Assembly: GCF_036639235.1 (NCBI RefSeq) | Contig: NZ_JAVWJB010000040.1 | Coordinates: forward strand, 1-15,320 | Direction: 5' to 3' | From: Clostridium_AB sp036639235 | Lineage (GTDB): Bacteria; Bacillota; Clostridia; Clostridiales; Caloramatoraceae | DNA: 15,320 nucleotides | Notes under the pieces: generated by a model | Seen by the model: only the letters and a program-made list of their open reading frames with translations | Databases searched by the model: none | What the model was told of the DNA's origin: nothing | Part shown: in pieces, positions 7,222 to 14,495 of the stretch | Position numbering within the stretch: the stretch's first letter is position 1 | Layout: each line of letters begins with the position of its first letter | Program-made: the position numbers and the translations under genes

Positions 7222-8269
7222 TATTATCTCTCCTTATCTTCTCTAGTAAATTTGCCATACTCTCTAGGGTTGCTTTCTCTGATACATATACATTCATTGA
7301 AAGGCTACGTCCAAGCCTAGCTGTTGTTTCCCCAATACATATGGCATTTATATTTGAATAATCATCTAAACCAGTAGATTCTACAAACCCTTCTATACAG
7401 CTTTTACTTGTAAATGTTATGTAGTCATAATCCTCTACATTAATGTTTTGCTTAACACTAGAAGTTTTATAAATAGGTGTGTCTAAACACTTAACACCTC
7501 TAGCTTCTAGAATCTTCACAACCTCTTCATTACCCTTAGCTGCTCTAAATAATATACAGGAATCAATATCTCCTATTTCCTTCCCTAGGGTTTCACCATC
7601 ATACCTACTTGGAATAAAGTCTACAATAAGTCCCCTACTCTCAATAGATTTAGCTGTTGATGGACCAACTGCTGCTATTTTTACTCCATATAAAATTCTT
7701 ATATCAAGCTCCTCTTCCTTTAGACAGTTAAAGAATTCATTAACACCTGATGGACTTGTAAATATAGCCCACTTGTAATCACTTATATTAGAGGCTGCAT
7801 ATAGAAAGCCTTTTCTATCTATTTTATCTATTGAAATTGTGTTAATACTAGTAACACTAGCACCTCTTTTTTCAAGTATAGTGGAAAGCTTAGATGCCAC
7901 CTCTTTCGGCCTAGTAACAAGTATTCTAGTTCCAAATAGGGGCATATTCTCTATCCAGCTATATTCCTTAGCAAGGCTACAAACATCACCAACTATTATT
8001 ATTCCTGGGCTTTTTATCTTAACTCTCTTTGCTTCATCCTTAATACCCTTAAGGGTTGATATTGTTACCCTTTGATTTGAAGTTGTCCCACTTTCAACTA
8101 CAGCGCATGGAGTATTTTCATCCATTCCCTCACTAATTAATGATCCTGTAATAGTTTCAAGTGCTGATATTCCCATTAAAAACACAAGGGTTCCATTAAG
8201 AGATGCAAGTGCCTTAAAGTTAATACCATAGCTTTCATCCTTTAAGTGACCTGTAATTATATGAAGTGA
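7205..8269 (-). CDS. hemD: cobA-hemD fusion, 3' part: end of CobA plus uroporphyrinogen-III synthase HemD (5' end cut by assembly gap)
   Basis: This is the second part of one gene interrupted by the run of Ns. Collapsing the flanking 55-bp duplicate joins it in frame to the cobA part and gives a 492-residue protein. In that numbering, residues to about 246 finish CobA (FKALASLNGTLVFLMG, GTTSNQRVTISTL, IIIVGDV). Residues 247-492 are HemD, which closes hydroxymethylbilane to uroporphyrinogen III with inversion of ring D. HemD is weakly conserved, but the GTRILVTRP opening, FTSPSGVNEFF, AAVGPSTAKSIESRG and TFTSKSCIEGF blocks are typical. A Met codon at 8185 exists, but it lies inside the CobA domain and is not a real start. 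CobA-HemD fusions are known in clostridia. Confidence 0.92.
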   Translation of the reverse strand, partial: SLHIITGHLKDESYGINFKALASLNGTLVFLMGISALETITGSLISEGMDENTPCAVVESGTTSNQRVTISTLKGIKDEAKRVKIKSPGIIIVGDVCSLAKEYSWIENMPLFGTRILVTRPKEVASKLSTILEKRGASVTSINTISIDKIDRKGFLYAASNISDYKWAIFTSPSGVNEFFNCLKEEELDIRILYGVKIAAVGPSTAKSIESRGLIVDFIPSRYDGETLGKEIGDIDSCILFRAAKGNEEVVKILEARGVKCLDTPIYKTSSVKQNINVEDYDYITFTSKSCIEGFVESTGLDDYSNINAICIGETTARLGRSLSMNVYVSEKATLESMANLLEKIRRDNNGLKG

Positions 8270-8424
8270 NNNNNNNNNNNNNNNNNNNNNNNNNNNNNNN
8301 NNNNNNNNNNNNNNNNNNNNNNNNNNNNNNNNNNNNNNNNNNNNNNNNNNNNNNNNNNNNNNNNNNNNNTAAAGTTAATACCATAGCTTTCATCCTTTAA
8401 GTGACCTGTAATTATATGAAGTGA
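8215..8424. other. assembly gap: 100 Ns flanked by an identical 55-bp duplication
   Basis: Positions 8270-8369 are Ns. The 55 bases before the gap (8215-8269) are identical to the 55 bases after it (8370-8424). Removing the Ns and one copy (155 bases) restores a continuous reading frame with correct CobA family sequence across the join. Two contig ends that overlap by 55 bases were apparently scaffolded with a placeholder instead of being merged. No gene content is likely to be missing. Confidence 0.93.
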
Positions 8425-8838
8425 AGATGCTACTCCCCTATGGGTTACTGGAATTCCTGCATATGCAGCTGCACCTATAGCTGAGGTTACTCCTGGCACT
8501 ACCTCATATTCTATTCCTGCTTTTTTAAGTGATGCTATCTCTTCACCACCACGACCAAATAGGAATGGATCTCCCCCCTTAAGGCGTACTACAATCCCCC
8601 CCTTAAGTCCATATTCAACAAGAATACTATTTATCTCATCCTGAGTTTTTGAATGGTTTCCTGACCTTTTGCCAACATATATCATTTCAGCCTTTGGGTT
8701 TATATAATTTCTTATTCCATCTCCTATAAGGCTATCATAAACAACAACATTAGCCTCTTTTAAGAGGTTTGCACCCTTAACTGTTATAAGCCCAGAGTCT
8801 CCAGGCCCTGCCCCTACTAGGTACACTCTTCCCTTCAT
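8370..8838 (-). CDS. cobA: cobA-hemD fusion, 5' part: uroporphyrinogen-III C-methyltransferase CobA (3' end cut by assembly gap)
   Basis: CobA (SUMT) methylates uroporphyrinogen III at C2 and C7 with two SAM molecules to give precorrin-2, the branch point to siroheme and cobalamin. The first 156 residues are here: VGAGPGDSGLIT (8-19), VVYDSLI, YVGKRSG, RLKGGDPFLFGRGGEE (85-100), VPGVTSA (114-120) and PVTHRG (130-135). All are diagnostic for SUMT rather than the Cbi methylases. The ATG at 8838 lies 2 bp after the hemC stop, with GGGGGATAG upstream. The remaining ~90 residues of CobA and the fused HemD domain continue at 8269 and lower. Confidence 0.95.
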
Positions 8839-8840
8839 AA

Positions 8841-9725
8841 CTATCCCCCTATTTTCATTCTTTTAGCAAGACTTAGCCCTACGTCCTGTGCATCAACTAT
8901 GTTTCCACTTTCCTCTGATATTGTGTACTTCCCTGATGACTCATCATAGTAAAGCCCCTTAAGAATTATATTCTCTCCATCAACCTTTCCATAGGCAGCT
9001 ACTGGGGAACTACACCCTCCATCTAAATATCTAACAAAGGCTCTTTCCGCAATAGATGTATAAAATGCACTGCTTGAGTTTACACATTCTAAAAACGAGT
9101 AATCAACTCCTCGTCTTCCTTGAATCGCAAGTACTCCCTGTCCTGCTGCAGGTAGTATTTCACTTGTGTCAAAATATCTACTAATTCTCTCCTCAAGACC
9201 TAACCTTTTTATACCTGCTGCTGCTAGTATTATTCCTGAAAACATTCCATCATCAAGCTTTTTAAGTCTTGTTTGAAGGTTTCCACGTATCCAGTCTGTT
9301 TCTGCTCCCTTAATTACATCCTTAACCATTAAGCTTCTTCTAAAACTAGAAGTTCCAATAGGTTTACTTAAATCAAGTTCACTACATCCCTTTGGAAGAA
9401 TTAATACATCCCTTGGATCCTCCCTTTTAGATAGTCCTACAATTGGTATATCCTCAGGGGTTTCCATAGGCATATCCTTAAGTGAGTGAACAGCAAGGTC
9501 AATTCTCCCCTCCATTAAAGCAGCATCAAGTTCCTTAACAAATAGTCCTTTGCCACCTATTTTATCAAGGGTAACATTTAGTATTTTATCCCCTGTTGTT
9601 TTCATAGTAACAAGCTCTATTTCTATATCACTATGAGATTTTTTTATTTCATCTATAATTAAATTAGTCTGTATAACAGCTAATTTGCTTTCACGACTTC
9701 CAACTATTATTTTTCTCTTTCCCAT
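8841..9725 (-). CDS. hemC: hydroxymethylbilane synthase (porphobilinogen deaminase) HemC
   Basis: HemC polymerises four porphobilinogens to hydroxymethylbilane. The 294-residue protein is slightly short of the usual ~310 but complete. It opens with IIVGSRESKLAVIQT (6-20). AVHSLKDMP holds the catalytic Asp84, GTSSFRR is at 124-130, RGNLQTRL at 147-154, and LDGGCSSP carries the dipyrromethane-cofactor Cys238. The ATG at 9725 follows the cbiJ-sirC stop by 8 bp, with GAGGTAGG overlapping that stop. The product feeds the HemD half of the next gene. Confidence 0.97.
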   Translation of the reverse strand: MGKRKIIVGSRESKLAVIQTNLIIDEIKKSHSDIEIELVTMKTTGDKILNVTLDKIGGKGLFVKELDAALMEGRIDLAVHSLKDMPMETPEDIPIVGLSKREDPRDVLILPKGCSELDLSKPIGTSSFRRSLMVKDVIKGAETDWIRGNLQTRLKKLDDGMFSGIILAAAGIKRLGLEERISRYFDTSEILPAAGQGVLAIQGRRGVDYSFLECVNSSSAFYTSIAERAFVRYLDGGCSSPVAAYGKVDGENIILKGLYYDESSGKYTISEESGNIVDAQDVGLSLAKRMKIGG

Positions 9726-9733
9726 AACCTACC

Positions 9734-10915
9734 TCATATAAGCTTATTTATTTTAGACCTTATATCCTTAGCATCCCTATGACTAGTGCCGCTGGCGGTT
9801 ACCCCTACAACAACAGATCCCCTAGTTATTACCCCTGGAAAATAAAAGTCACATTCTTCCTTCTTGTCTCCAATATTACATAAAATATTGTTTTTCCTGC
9901 ATTCTCTATGTATAAGGTTATTTATCTCTCGACTACTTGTTAAGGCAATTACTATATCGTAATCCTCTACTTCACCACTTATATAACCTCTTTCATAAAC
10001 CTTAATATTATTATCCCTGCAAAGGGTCATCACCTCATTTGATACTTCCTTAGCTATTACTGTTATATTCTTAGTGAATTTAATAAGGGTTTTAAGGCGC
10101 CTAAGTGCTATAGCACCCCCTCCAACAACTAGAACTTTTTTATCTGTAATCCTAAAAAACATTGGAAAGTATAACTCTCTACCCTCTTCACCACAGATGA
10201 TATTTACTGCAGCATCTAGGGTAACCCCACTTTCACCTTCACGTCCTATAACAATGGCTGTAATGCCTATCTCCCTTGCAGCCTCTATTTTATCTATATA
10301 GCCACCTCTATCTCCACTTTCCTTAGTTACTAAATACTTAGCACCAGAGAACCTAATATGCTCCATATTCATTTCCTTTGAAAATGGTCCCTGCATAGCT
10401 ATAATATTGCTTCCCTTAATTCCAGAATTTAAACACTTTTCAAGGGCTGGAATTGAAGGTAGTATTCTCGCATATATTCTTTCACTATCTAACTTATTAA
10501 ACAGTGAAATATTATTACTTCCTGTGGTTAAAAGAATATTTCCACTGGTTTTATTCAGGTAATCCACAGCTTCTTCAATAGATTCTAGGTATATATCCCC
10601 ACTTATACTACTTACGTCCCTAAGTATCCTGATTCTTTTTCTTCCCTGCTTAATGCAGCTTAATCTAATACTTTCAGTAACAACCTTTGCATATGGATGG
10701 GTTGCATCAACTATATAGTCATACTCCTTAACCATTTCTTCAATTTCTTCCTGCTGCCTTGCACCTACTAGAATATTTAGGTTTTCACATTCTTCATAGT
10801 CATCCTTTGAATAGCTATAAACCATGCAAAGTGTTACATAAACATTACTTAAAATTAATCTTTTTACTATTTCCTTCCCTTCACTTGTTCCACCGAAAAC
10901 AAGTACTCTAGTCAT
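9734..10915 (-). CDS. fused cobalt-precorrin-6A reductase CbiJ and precorrin-2 dehydrogenase SirC
   Basis: This 393-residue protein has two enzymes. Residues 1 to about 245 are CbiJ, which reduces cobalt-precorrin-6A with a nicotinamide cofactor: VLVFGGTSEGKEI, DATHPYAKVVTESI (about 70-83), ILLTTGSNN and VTKESGDRGG. Residues from about 247 are a short SirC/Met8/CysG-N domain, which oxidises precorrin-2 to sirohydrochlorin: KVLVVGGGAIALRRLKTL and NIGDKKEECDFYFPGVITRG. The Asp in NIGD aligns with the catalytic Asp of CysG and Met8. The SirC part has about 145 residues and lacks the helical C-terminal domain of the longer forms. The ATG at 10915 overlaps the cbiH stop by 8 bp. An in-frame start at 10969 would add 18 residues of no family similarity inside cbiH and is rejected. 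Confidence 0.9.
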   Translation of the reverse strand: MTRVLVFGGTSEGKEIVKRLILSNVYVTLCMVYSYSKDDYEECENLNILVGARQQEEIEEMVKEYDYIVDATHPYAKVVTESIRLSCIKQGRKRIRILRDVSSISGDIYLESIEEAVDYLNKTSGNILLTTGSNNISLFNKLDSERIYARILPSIPALEKCLNSGIKGSNIIAMQGPFSKEMNMEHIRFSGAKYLVTKESGDRGGYIDKIEAAREIGITAIVIGREGESGVTLDAAVNIICGEEGRELYFPMFFRITDKKVLVVGGGAIALRRLKTLIKFTKNITVIAKEVSNEVMTLCRDNNIKVYERGYISGEVEDYDIVIALTSSREINNLIHRECRKNNILCNIGDKKEECDFYFPGVITRGSVVVGVTASGTSHRDAKDIRSKINKLI

Positions 10916-11636
10916 GTTTATAACCTCTTTTAGTAACCATATTCCCTGATATAACCTCAGTTGATTCATTACCTATAAATACTGTTGTAAACATATCTAC
11001 ACTTTCATTTAATAATTCACCAAGGGTTAATATCTTCTTCTGCTCACCTTCCCTACCTATATTTCTAACTATTCCACATATGGTTTTAGGTGATTTATAC
11101 TTAAGCATAATCTTCACAGCATCATGTAGGTAGGATCCTCTTTTCTTACTTGATGGGTTGTATATACATATAACAAAGTCAGCACTTGCCGCTGCTTCTA
11201 CTTTTCTATGAATTTTTTCAAGTGGAGTTAATAAATCACTTAAACTAATAACAGCAAAATCATGTATTAAAGGTGCTCCAAGTACTGCTGCCCCACTACA
11301 TGCTGCTGTTATTCCACTTATAATTTCTATTTCTACCTCTTCATAATCCTTAGATACCTCATATATAAGACCTGCCATTCCATACACTCCAGCATCTCCA
11401 CTACAAACCATAGAAACCGTTTTCTTCTTTAAGGCCTCCCTAAAGGCTATATGGCATCTTTCAACCTCCCTTTTCATAGGAGTTGATAATATTTCAGCAT
11501 CCTTAAAGTGTTCCTTAATAAGATCTGTATATACTGTATACCCTATAATCACATCACTACTACTAAGTGCACTCTTTGCCCTATCTGTAATCTCATCAAA
11601 CCGTCCTGGTCCAAGCCCTACAACATATATTTTCAC
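10908..11636 (-). CDS. cbiH: cobalt-precorrin-3B / cobalt-factor III C17-methyltransferase CbiH
   Basis: CbiH methylates C17 and drives ring contraction, giving cobalt-precorrin-4. The 242-residue protein shows the tetrapyrrole methylase fold with CbiH-specific blocks: VGLGPGRFDEIT (6-17), VIIGYTVY (29-36), CSGDAGVYGM (78-87), SGITAACSGAAVLGAPL (107-123), LSDLLTP (132-138) and IYNPSSKKR (158-166). The start is a GTG at 11636 with a strong AGGAGGG site 6 bases upstream. It is the only gene here that is well separated from its upstream neighbour (78 bp after hemA). The cbiJ-sirC ATG overlaps its TAG. Confidence 0.96.
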   Translation of the reverse strand: MKIYVVGLGPGRFDEITDRAKSALSSSDVIIGYTVYTDLIKEHFKDAEILSTPMKREVERCHIAFREALKKKTVSMVCSGDAGVYGMAGLIYEVSKDYEEVEIEIISGITAACSGAAVLGAPLIHDFAVISLSDLLTPLEKIHRKVEAAASADFVICIYNPSSKKRGSYLHDAVKIMLKYKSPKTICGIVRNIGREGEQKKILTLGELLNESVDMFTTVFIGNESTEVISGNMVTKRGYKHD

Positions 11637-11714
11637 TACTGTCCCTCCTATACTTAAACTAGTTAACTTACCCTATTCTAATAATTCTCACCTTAAATAA
11701 TTAATATCTATAAT
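11637..11714. other. 78-bp hemA-cbiH intergenic spacer
   Basis: This is the only non-trivial spacer inside the gene run. It is AT-rich and contains the AGGAGGG ribosome binding site of cbiH (11643-11649). I see no convincing -35/-10 pair, no B12 box and no terminator hairpin with a T-run. Reading through the hemA stop gives only eight further codons before a TGA, so the spacer does not hide a lost end of hemA. Confidence 0.6.
11643..11649 (-). promoter_or_regulatory. ribosome binding site of cbiH
   Basis: AGGAGGG on the minus strand, 6 bases before the GTG at 11636. It supports this GTG as the start of cbiH. Confidence 0.8.
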
Positions 11715-12737
11715 CTATAAAATACCCTCTAGCTTAGCTTTATAATAATTCTTACGGCTACCACGAGTATAATAATAATCACTAAATTCATCTATATACT
11801 CCCTACTTATAGCCTCCGCTTCTCTTATAATATTTGAATATATATTTCTATCTCCATTTGAAATACTGTCTATATCATAAAGTGTAACTCCAGCAATTTC
11901 ACTAATACTTTCCTCAATATCCCTTGGCATTGCAAGGTCAATAAATATTCTCTCATTACCATCAAGGCTTTCAATAACTTTTGACCTAGTTAATGTATAA
12001 TGTGGACTTAAGGTTCCACTTATAACAACATTTTGATTTATATAATCATATCTATTTTCATAATTAACAGGAGTAGCTCCCTCTACAATCTTCCCTTGAC
12101 CATGTTTATAACTTCTAGTAGTCATGTAAACACTATGACCTGCAAGTAAAAGCTCCTCTGCTACCCCTCTTCCTATTTCACCATTACCTATAACAAGACA
12201 TGTAATAGGTGCCTTAAACTTGTCCATAATAATCCAGTTAATATTTTTTCCTATACTATTGTTAAATCTTTTTATTTTAAGTGTTGATTTAACCTTTTTA
12301 CCACAGGTAACTCCCATTCTAAATAGCTTTTCAAGTACCGAATCAATAGCCTTGTATTTCCTTGCTATATCAGCACTTTCCCTTACCTGGGTTAAAATCT
12401 GATCCTCACCAATAATCCTAGATTCCATTCCACTTGAAAGGGAAAATATATGTTTTACAGCCTCAATTGAGTTTCTTAATATAAAGTTTTCCTCTATAAA
12501 TTGAAGTGGAACATTAAATATTCTAGACGCCATTTCACTAATTGTAATCTCATCCCTATAATTACTTAACCATATTTCTGTTCTATTACAGGTTGAAATA
12601 ATAACAACACCTGAAACCTTATAATAACCCTTAATAATTTTCAAAGCCCTAACTAATTTAGAACTAGTAAGTGCTACCTTCTCCCTAATATGAACAGGGG
12701 CAGCAATATGGTCTATGCCTATCATATTAATATTCAA
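11715..12737 (-). CDS. hemA: short glutamyl-tRNA reductase HemA
   Basis: HemA reduces glutamyl-tRNA(Glu) to glutamate-1-semialdehyde with NADPH, the first step of tetrapyrrole synthesis. I place the start at a TTG (12737), 8 bases after GGTGG. This gives MNINMIGIDH at the N-terminus and puts the catalytic cysteine of STCNRTEI at residue 50, its usual position. A GTG at 12749 and an ATG at 12725 (one base after the cbiG stop) are alternatives. Other motifs seen: GMESRIIGEDQILTQV, the NADPH-domain loop IGNGEIGRGVAEELL and DLAMPRDI. The protein has 340 residues against about 400-450 for the family: the C-terminal dimerisation domain is mostly missing, ending soon after the linker helix. Its position among cbi genes implies that its product serves corrinoid synthesis. 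Confidence 0.93.
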   Translation of the reverse strand: MNINMIGIDHIAAPVHIREKVALTSSKLVRALKIIKGYYKVSGVVIISTCNRTEIWLSNYRDEITISEMASRIFNVPLQFIEENFILRNSIEAVKHIFSLSSGMESRIIGEDQILTQVRESADIARKYKAIDSVLEKLFRMGVTCGKKVKSTLKIKRFNNSIGKNINWIIMDKFKAPITCLVIGNGEIGRGVAEELLLAGHSVYMTTRSYKHGQGKIVEGATPVNYENRYDYINQNVVISGTLSPHYTLTRSKVIESLDGNERIFIDLAMPRDIEESISEIAGVTLYDIDSISNGDRNIYSNIIREAEAISREYIDEFSDYYYTRGSRKNYYKAKLEGIL

Positions 12738-13743
12738 AGCTAACACCACCCTCTACCTTTGCTATACTAATTGTCATTCCCTTATAGGAGGTTTTTCTAA
12801 GTATTAACTTTCCTCCGTTAATTAAGGCTGATCGCTCACATACATTATCAACACCTGTAATAGACTTAACAAAACTCGATGATGTAAACTCTCCCTGCAC
12901 ATTATTAAGTTTGTCTGCTGTATATGTATGAAATGGTATATTATGCTTTAAGCAGAATTTTACTATTCCCTCTTCACTACTCTTTAAATTAATAGAATTA
13001 AGTGACTTAATTCCTGATATAAGAAGCTTATTCTCCTTAAATATTGAAATAATAAAATCCTCAATTAATTCAGGGGCAGTACCCTTTTTACATCCTATTC
13101 CTACAACTAAATTCTTTGAAATAAGCCTTAGTGTATTCTTAAATGGAGTAATATCCCTTGAACCTATATACACCCCAAATTCAAAGCTATCTCCCCTATA
13201 GTGATGTGGAATATCAGATACTATTCCTTCATCTGATATAAGAGTTACACAATACCCATCTATTATTCTTGATGCTATAATCTTAGCCATTGCTATATTA
13301 TCAATAGACAAATTATTATTAACAGCAAACTCATCAACTGGAATAATTCCTCTAACATCACTACCTGTAGTTAATATAGCCCTTGATGATAGTCCACTTG
13401 CTATATCACGGGAGAGTCTATTAGCCCCTCCTATATGACATGACAATATAGGTATTACACTTTCCCCAATATCATCTATAACTATTATTCCAGGGTCTAT
13501 TTCCTTGCCCTTAATATATGGAGCTATTCCCCTTACAGCTATTCCACAACTTCCTATATATATACCAAACCTATATTCTTCAAATACCTTTTTACTAAAT
13601 TCACTTAAGGTTAACCTATTAACCCCTTGCTTATCCCTAGTAGAGTATATATCCACACTATGACCAATATCTGAAAGTACCTTGGCTACCTTCTTAGATA
13701 TTGTAAGACCTTGACTCGAATAGGATATTATAGCTGTCTTCAT
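12727..13743 (-). CDS. cbiG: cobalt-precorrin-5A hydrolase CbiG
   Basis: CbiG opens the delta-lactone of cobalt-precorrin-5A and releases the C20 carbon unit as acetaldehyde, giving cobalt-precorrin-5B. This step is characteristic of the anaerobic route. The 338-residue protein has the N-terminal and central domains with YIGSCGIAVRGIAPYI (62-77) and LSCHIGGANRLSRDIA (100-115). The CbiG_C domain starts at VGIGCKKGT (214-222) and includes TGVDNVCERSAL (296-307). It is a stand-alone CbiG, not fused to CbiH as in some clostridia. The ATG overlaps the cbiF stop by 4 bp (ATGA). Confidence 0.96.
   Translation of the reverse strand: MKTAIISYSSQGLTISKKVAKVLSDIGHSVDIYSTRDKQGVNRLTLSEFSKKVFEEYRFGIYIGSCGIAVRGIAPYIKGKEIDPGIIVIDDIGESVIPILSCHIGGANRLSRDIASGLSSRAILTTGSDVRGIIPVDEFAVNNNLSIDNIAMAKIIASRIIDGYCVTLISDEGIVSDIPHHYRGDSFEFGVYIGSRDITPFKNTLRLISKNLVVGIGCKKGTAPELIEDFIISIFKENKLLISGIKSLNSINLKSSEEGIVKFCLKHNIPFHTYTADKLNNVQGEFTSSSFVKSITGVDNVCERSALINGGKLILRKTSYKGMTISIAKVEGGVSFEY
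12746..12753 (-). promoter_or_regulatory. ribosome binding site of hemA
   Basis: GAGGGTGG on the minus strand, inside the last codons of cbiG, with 8 bases to the TTG at 12737. It lies 20 bases from the ATG at 12725, which is too far for normal use, so it favours the TTG start. The GTG at 12749 overlaps this site. Confidence 0.5.
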
Positions 13744-14495
13744 ATTGTAGCCTCCCTAAATTCATGGGTAAAACCAGGGTCATATAACTTAGATAATTCA
13801 TATTCCCCCTCTAAAAAATCCCCAACTAAAATCAGAGCAGTCTTAGTTATATTATTCTTCTTAGCTGTTTCATGAAGGGTGTTTACAGTGCATATAAATT
13901 TCTTCTCATCATCCCATGAAGCCTTATATACTATTGCAGCCTTAGTAGTAGGTGAATACCCACCCTCAACTAGGTTCTTCTCAAGTGACTCTAATAAACC
14001 TGTACTTAAAAATATTGCCATTGTAGCCCTATGCTGAGCGAGGCTTTTAATGCTTTCACCTTCAGGCACCTTAGTTCTTCCCTCAGCCCTTGTAATTATT
14101 ACTGTTTGGCTAACTGATGGAAGTGTGTACTCTATCTTTAAAGCAGCTGCTGCTGCAAATAAACTACTAACCCCAGGGGTTACCCTATACTCAATTCCCT
14201 CTCTATCAAGCCTATCCATTTGTTCCTTAATAGCACCATAAATAGCTGGGTCTCCAGTATGTACACGAACTACCTTTTTTCCTTCCCTGTAGCCTAGTGC
14301 CATAACATCTATAACCTCATCTAAGGTCATAGATGCACTGTTATAAACCATAGCACCTTCTTTTCTATAGTTTAGAATCTCCTTATTAACAAGGGACCCT
14401 GCATATATAATTACATCTGCATTCTCTATAATTCTCATACCCCTAACAGTTATTAAATCAACTGCACCAGGACCTGCTCCTACAAACTCAATCAT
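13740..14495 (-). CDS. cbiF: cobalt-precorrin-4 C11-methyltransferase CbiF
   Basis: CbiF methylates C11 of cobalt-precorrin-4 with SAM. The 251-residue protein has the tetrapyrrole methylase fold: VGAGPGAVDLITVRG (5-19), IYAGSLV (30-36), NSASMTLDE (52-60), VRVHTGDPAIYGAI (76-89), TPGVSSLFAAAAAL (106-119) and RAEGRTKVP. The N-S-A-x-M block and the HTGDP motif separate CbiF/CobM from CobA and CbiL. Its ATG overlaps the cbiL stop by 4 bp (ATGA), as does the next junction, so cbiL, cbiF and cbiG are tightly coupled. Confidence 0.97.
   Translation of the reverse strand: MIEFVGAGPGAVDLITVRGMRIIENADVIIYAGSLVNKEILNYRKEGAMVYNSASMTLDEVIDVMALGYREGKKVVRVHTGDPAIYGAIKEQMDRLDREGIEYRVTPGVSSLFAAAAALKIEYTLPSVSQTVIITRAEGRTKVPEGESIKSLAQHRATMAIFLSTGLLESLEKNLVEGGYSPTTKAAIVYKASWDDEKKFICTVNTLHETAKKNNITKTALILVGDFLEGEYELSKLYDPGFTHEFREATI

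Noticed and set aside
8101..8185. A separate hemD gene starting at the Met codon at 8185.
   Set aside because: The residues after that Met belong to the C-terminal part of CobA (FLMGISALE, GTTSNQRV). HemD-like sequence starts only about 80 residues later, and the two parts are one fusion.
8215..8424. Identical 55-bp direct repeats separated by 100 bases, as a possible biological repeat or insertion site.
   Set aside because: The spacer is exactly 100 Ns, and collapsing the copies restores an intact conserved coding sequence. This is an assembly artefact.
1892..10222. Nine copies of CTAGGGT on the plus strand (1892, 2751, 4648, 4660, 6687, 6792, 7264, 7585, 10216) and none that I saw in the opposite orientation, as a possible Chi-like or uptake motif.
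   Set aside because: Every copy is read in the same frame as the codon pair ACC CTA followed by G (Thr-Leu-Glu/Asp/Gly) in the minus-strand genes. A codon-pair preference explains it. A genome-wide count including non-coding DNA would settle it.
10916..10969. An 18-residue N-terminal extension of CbiJ-SirC.
   Set aside because: It lies entirely inside cbiH in another frame and has no family similarity. MTRVLVFGGTSEG at 10915 is the normal CbiJ start.
11715..11760. Frameshift at the 3' end of hemA explaining the short protein.
   Set aside because: Continuing through the TAG gives only eight codons before another stop, with no dimerisation-domain sequence. The spacer is too short to hold about 90 lost residues.
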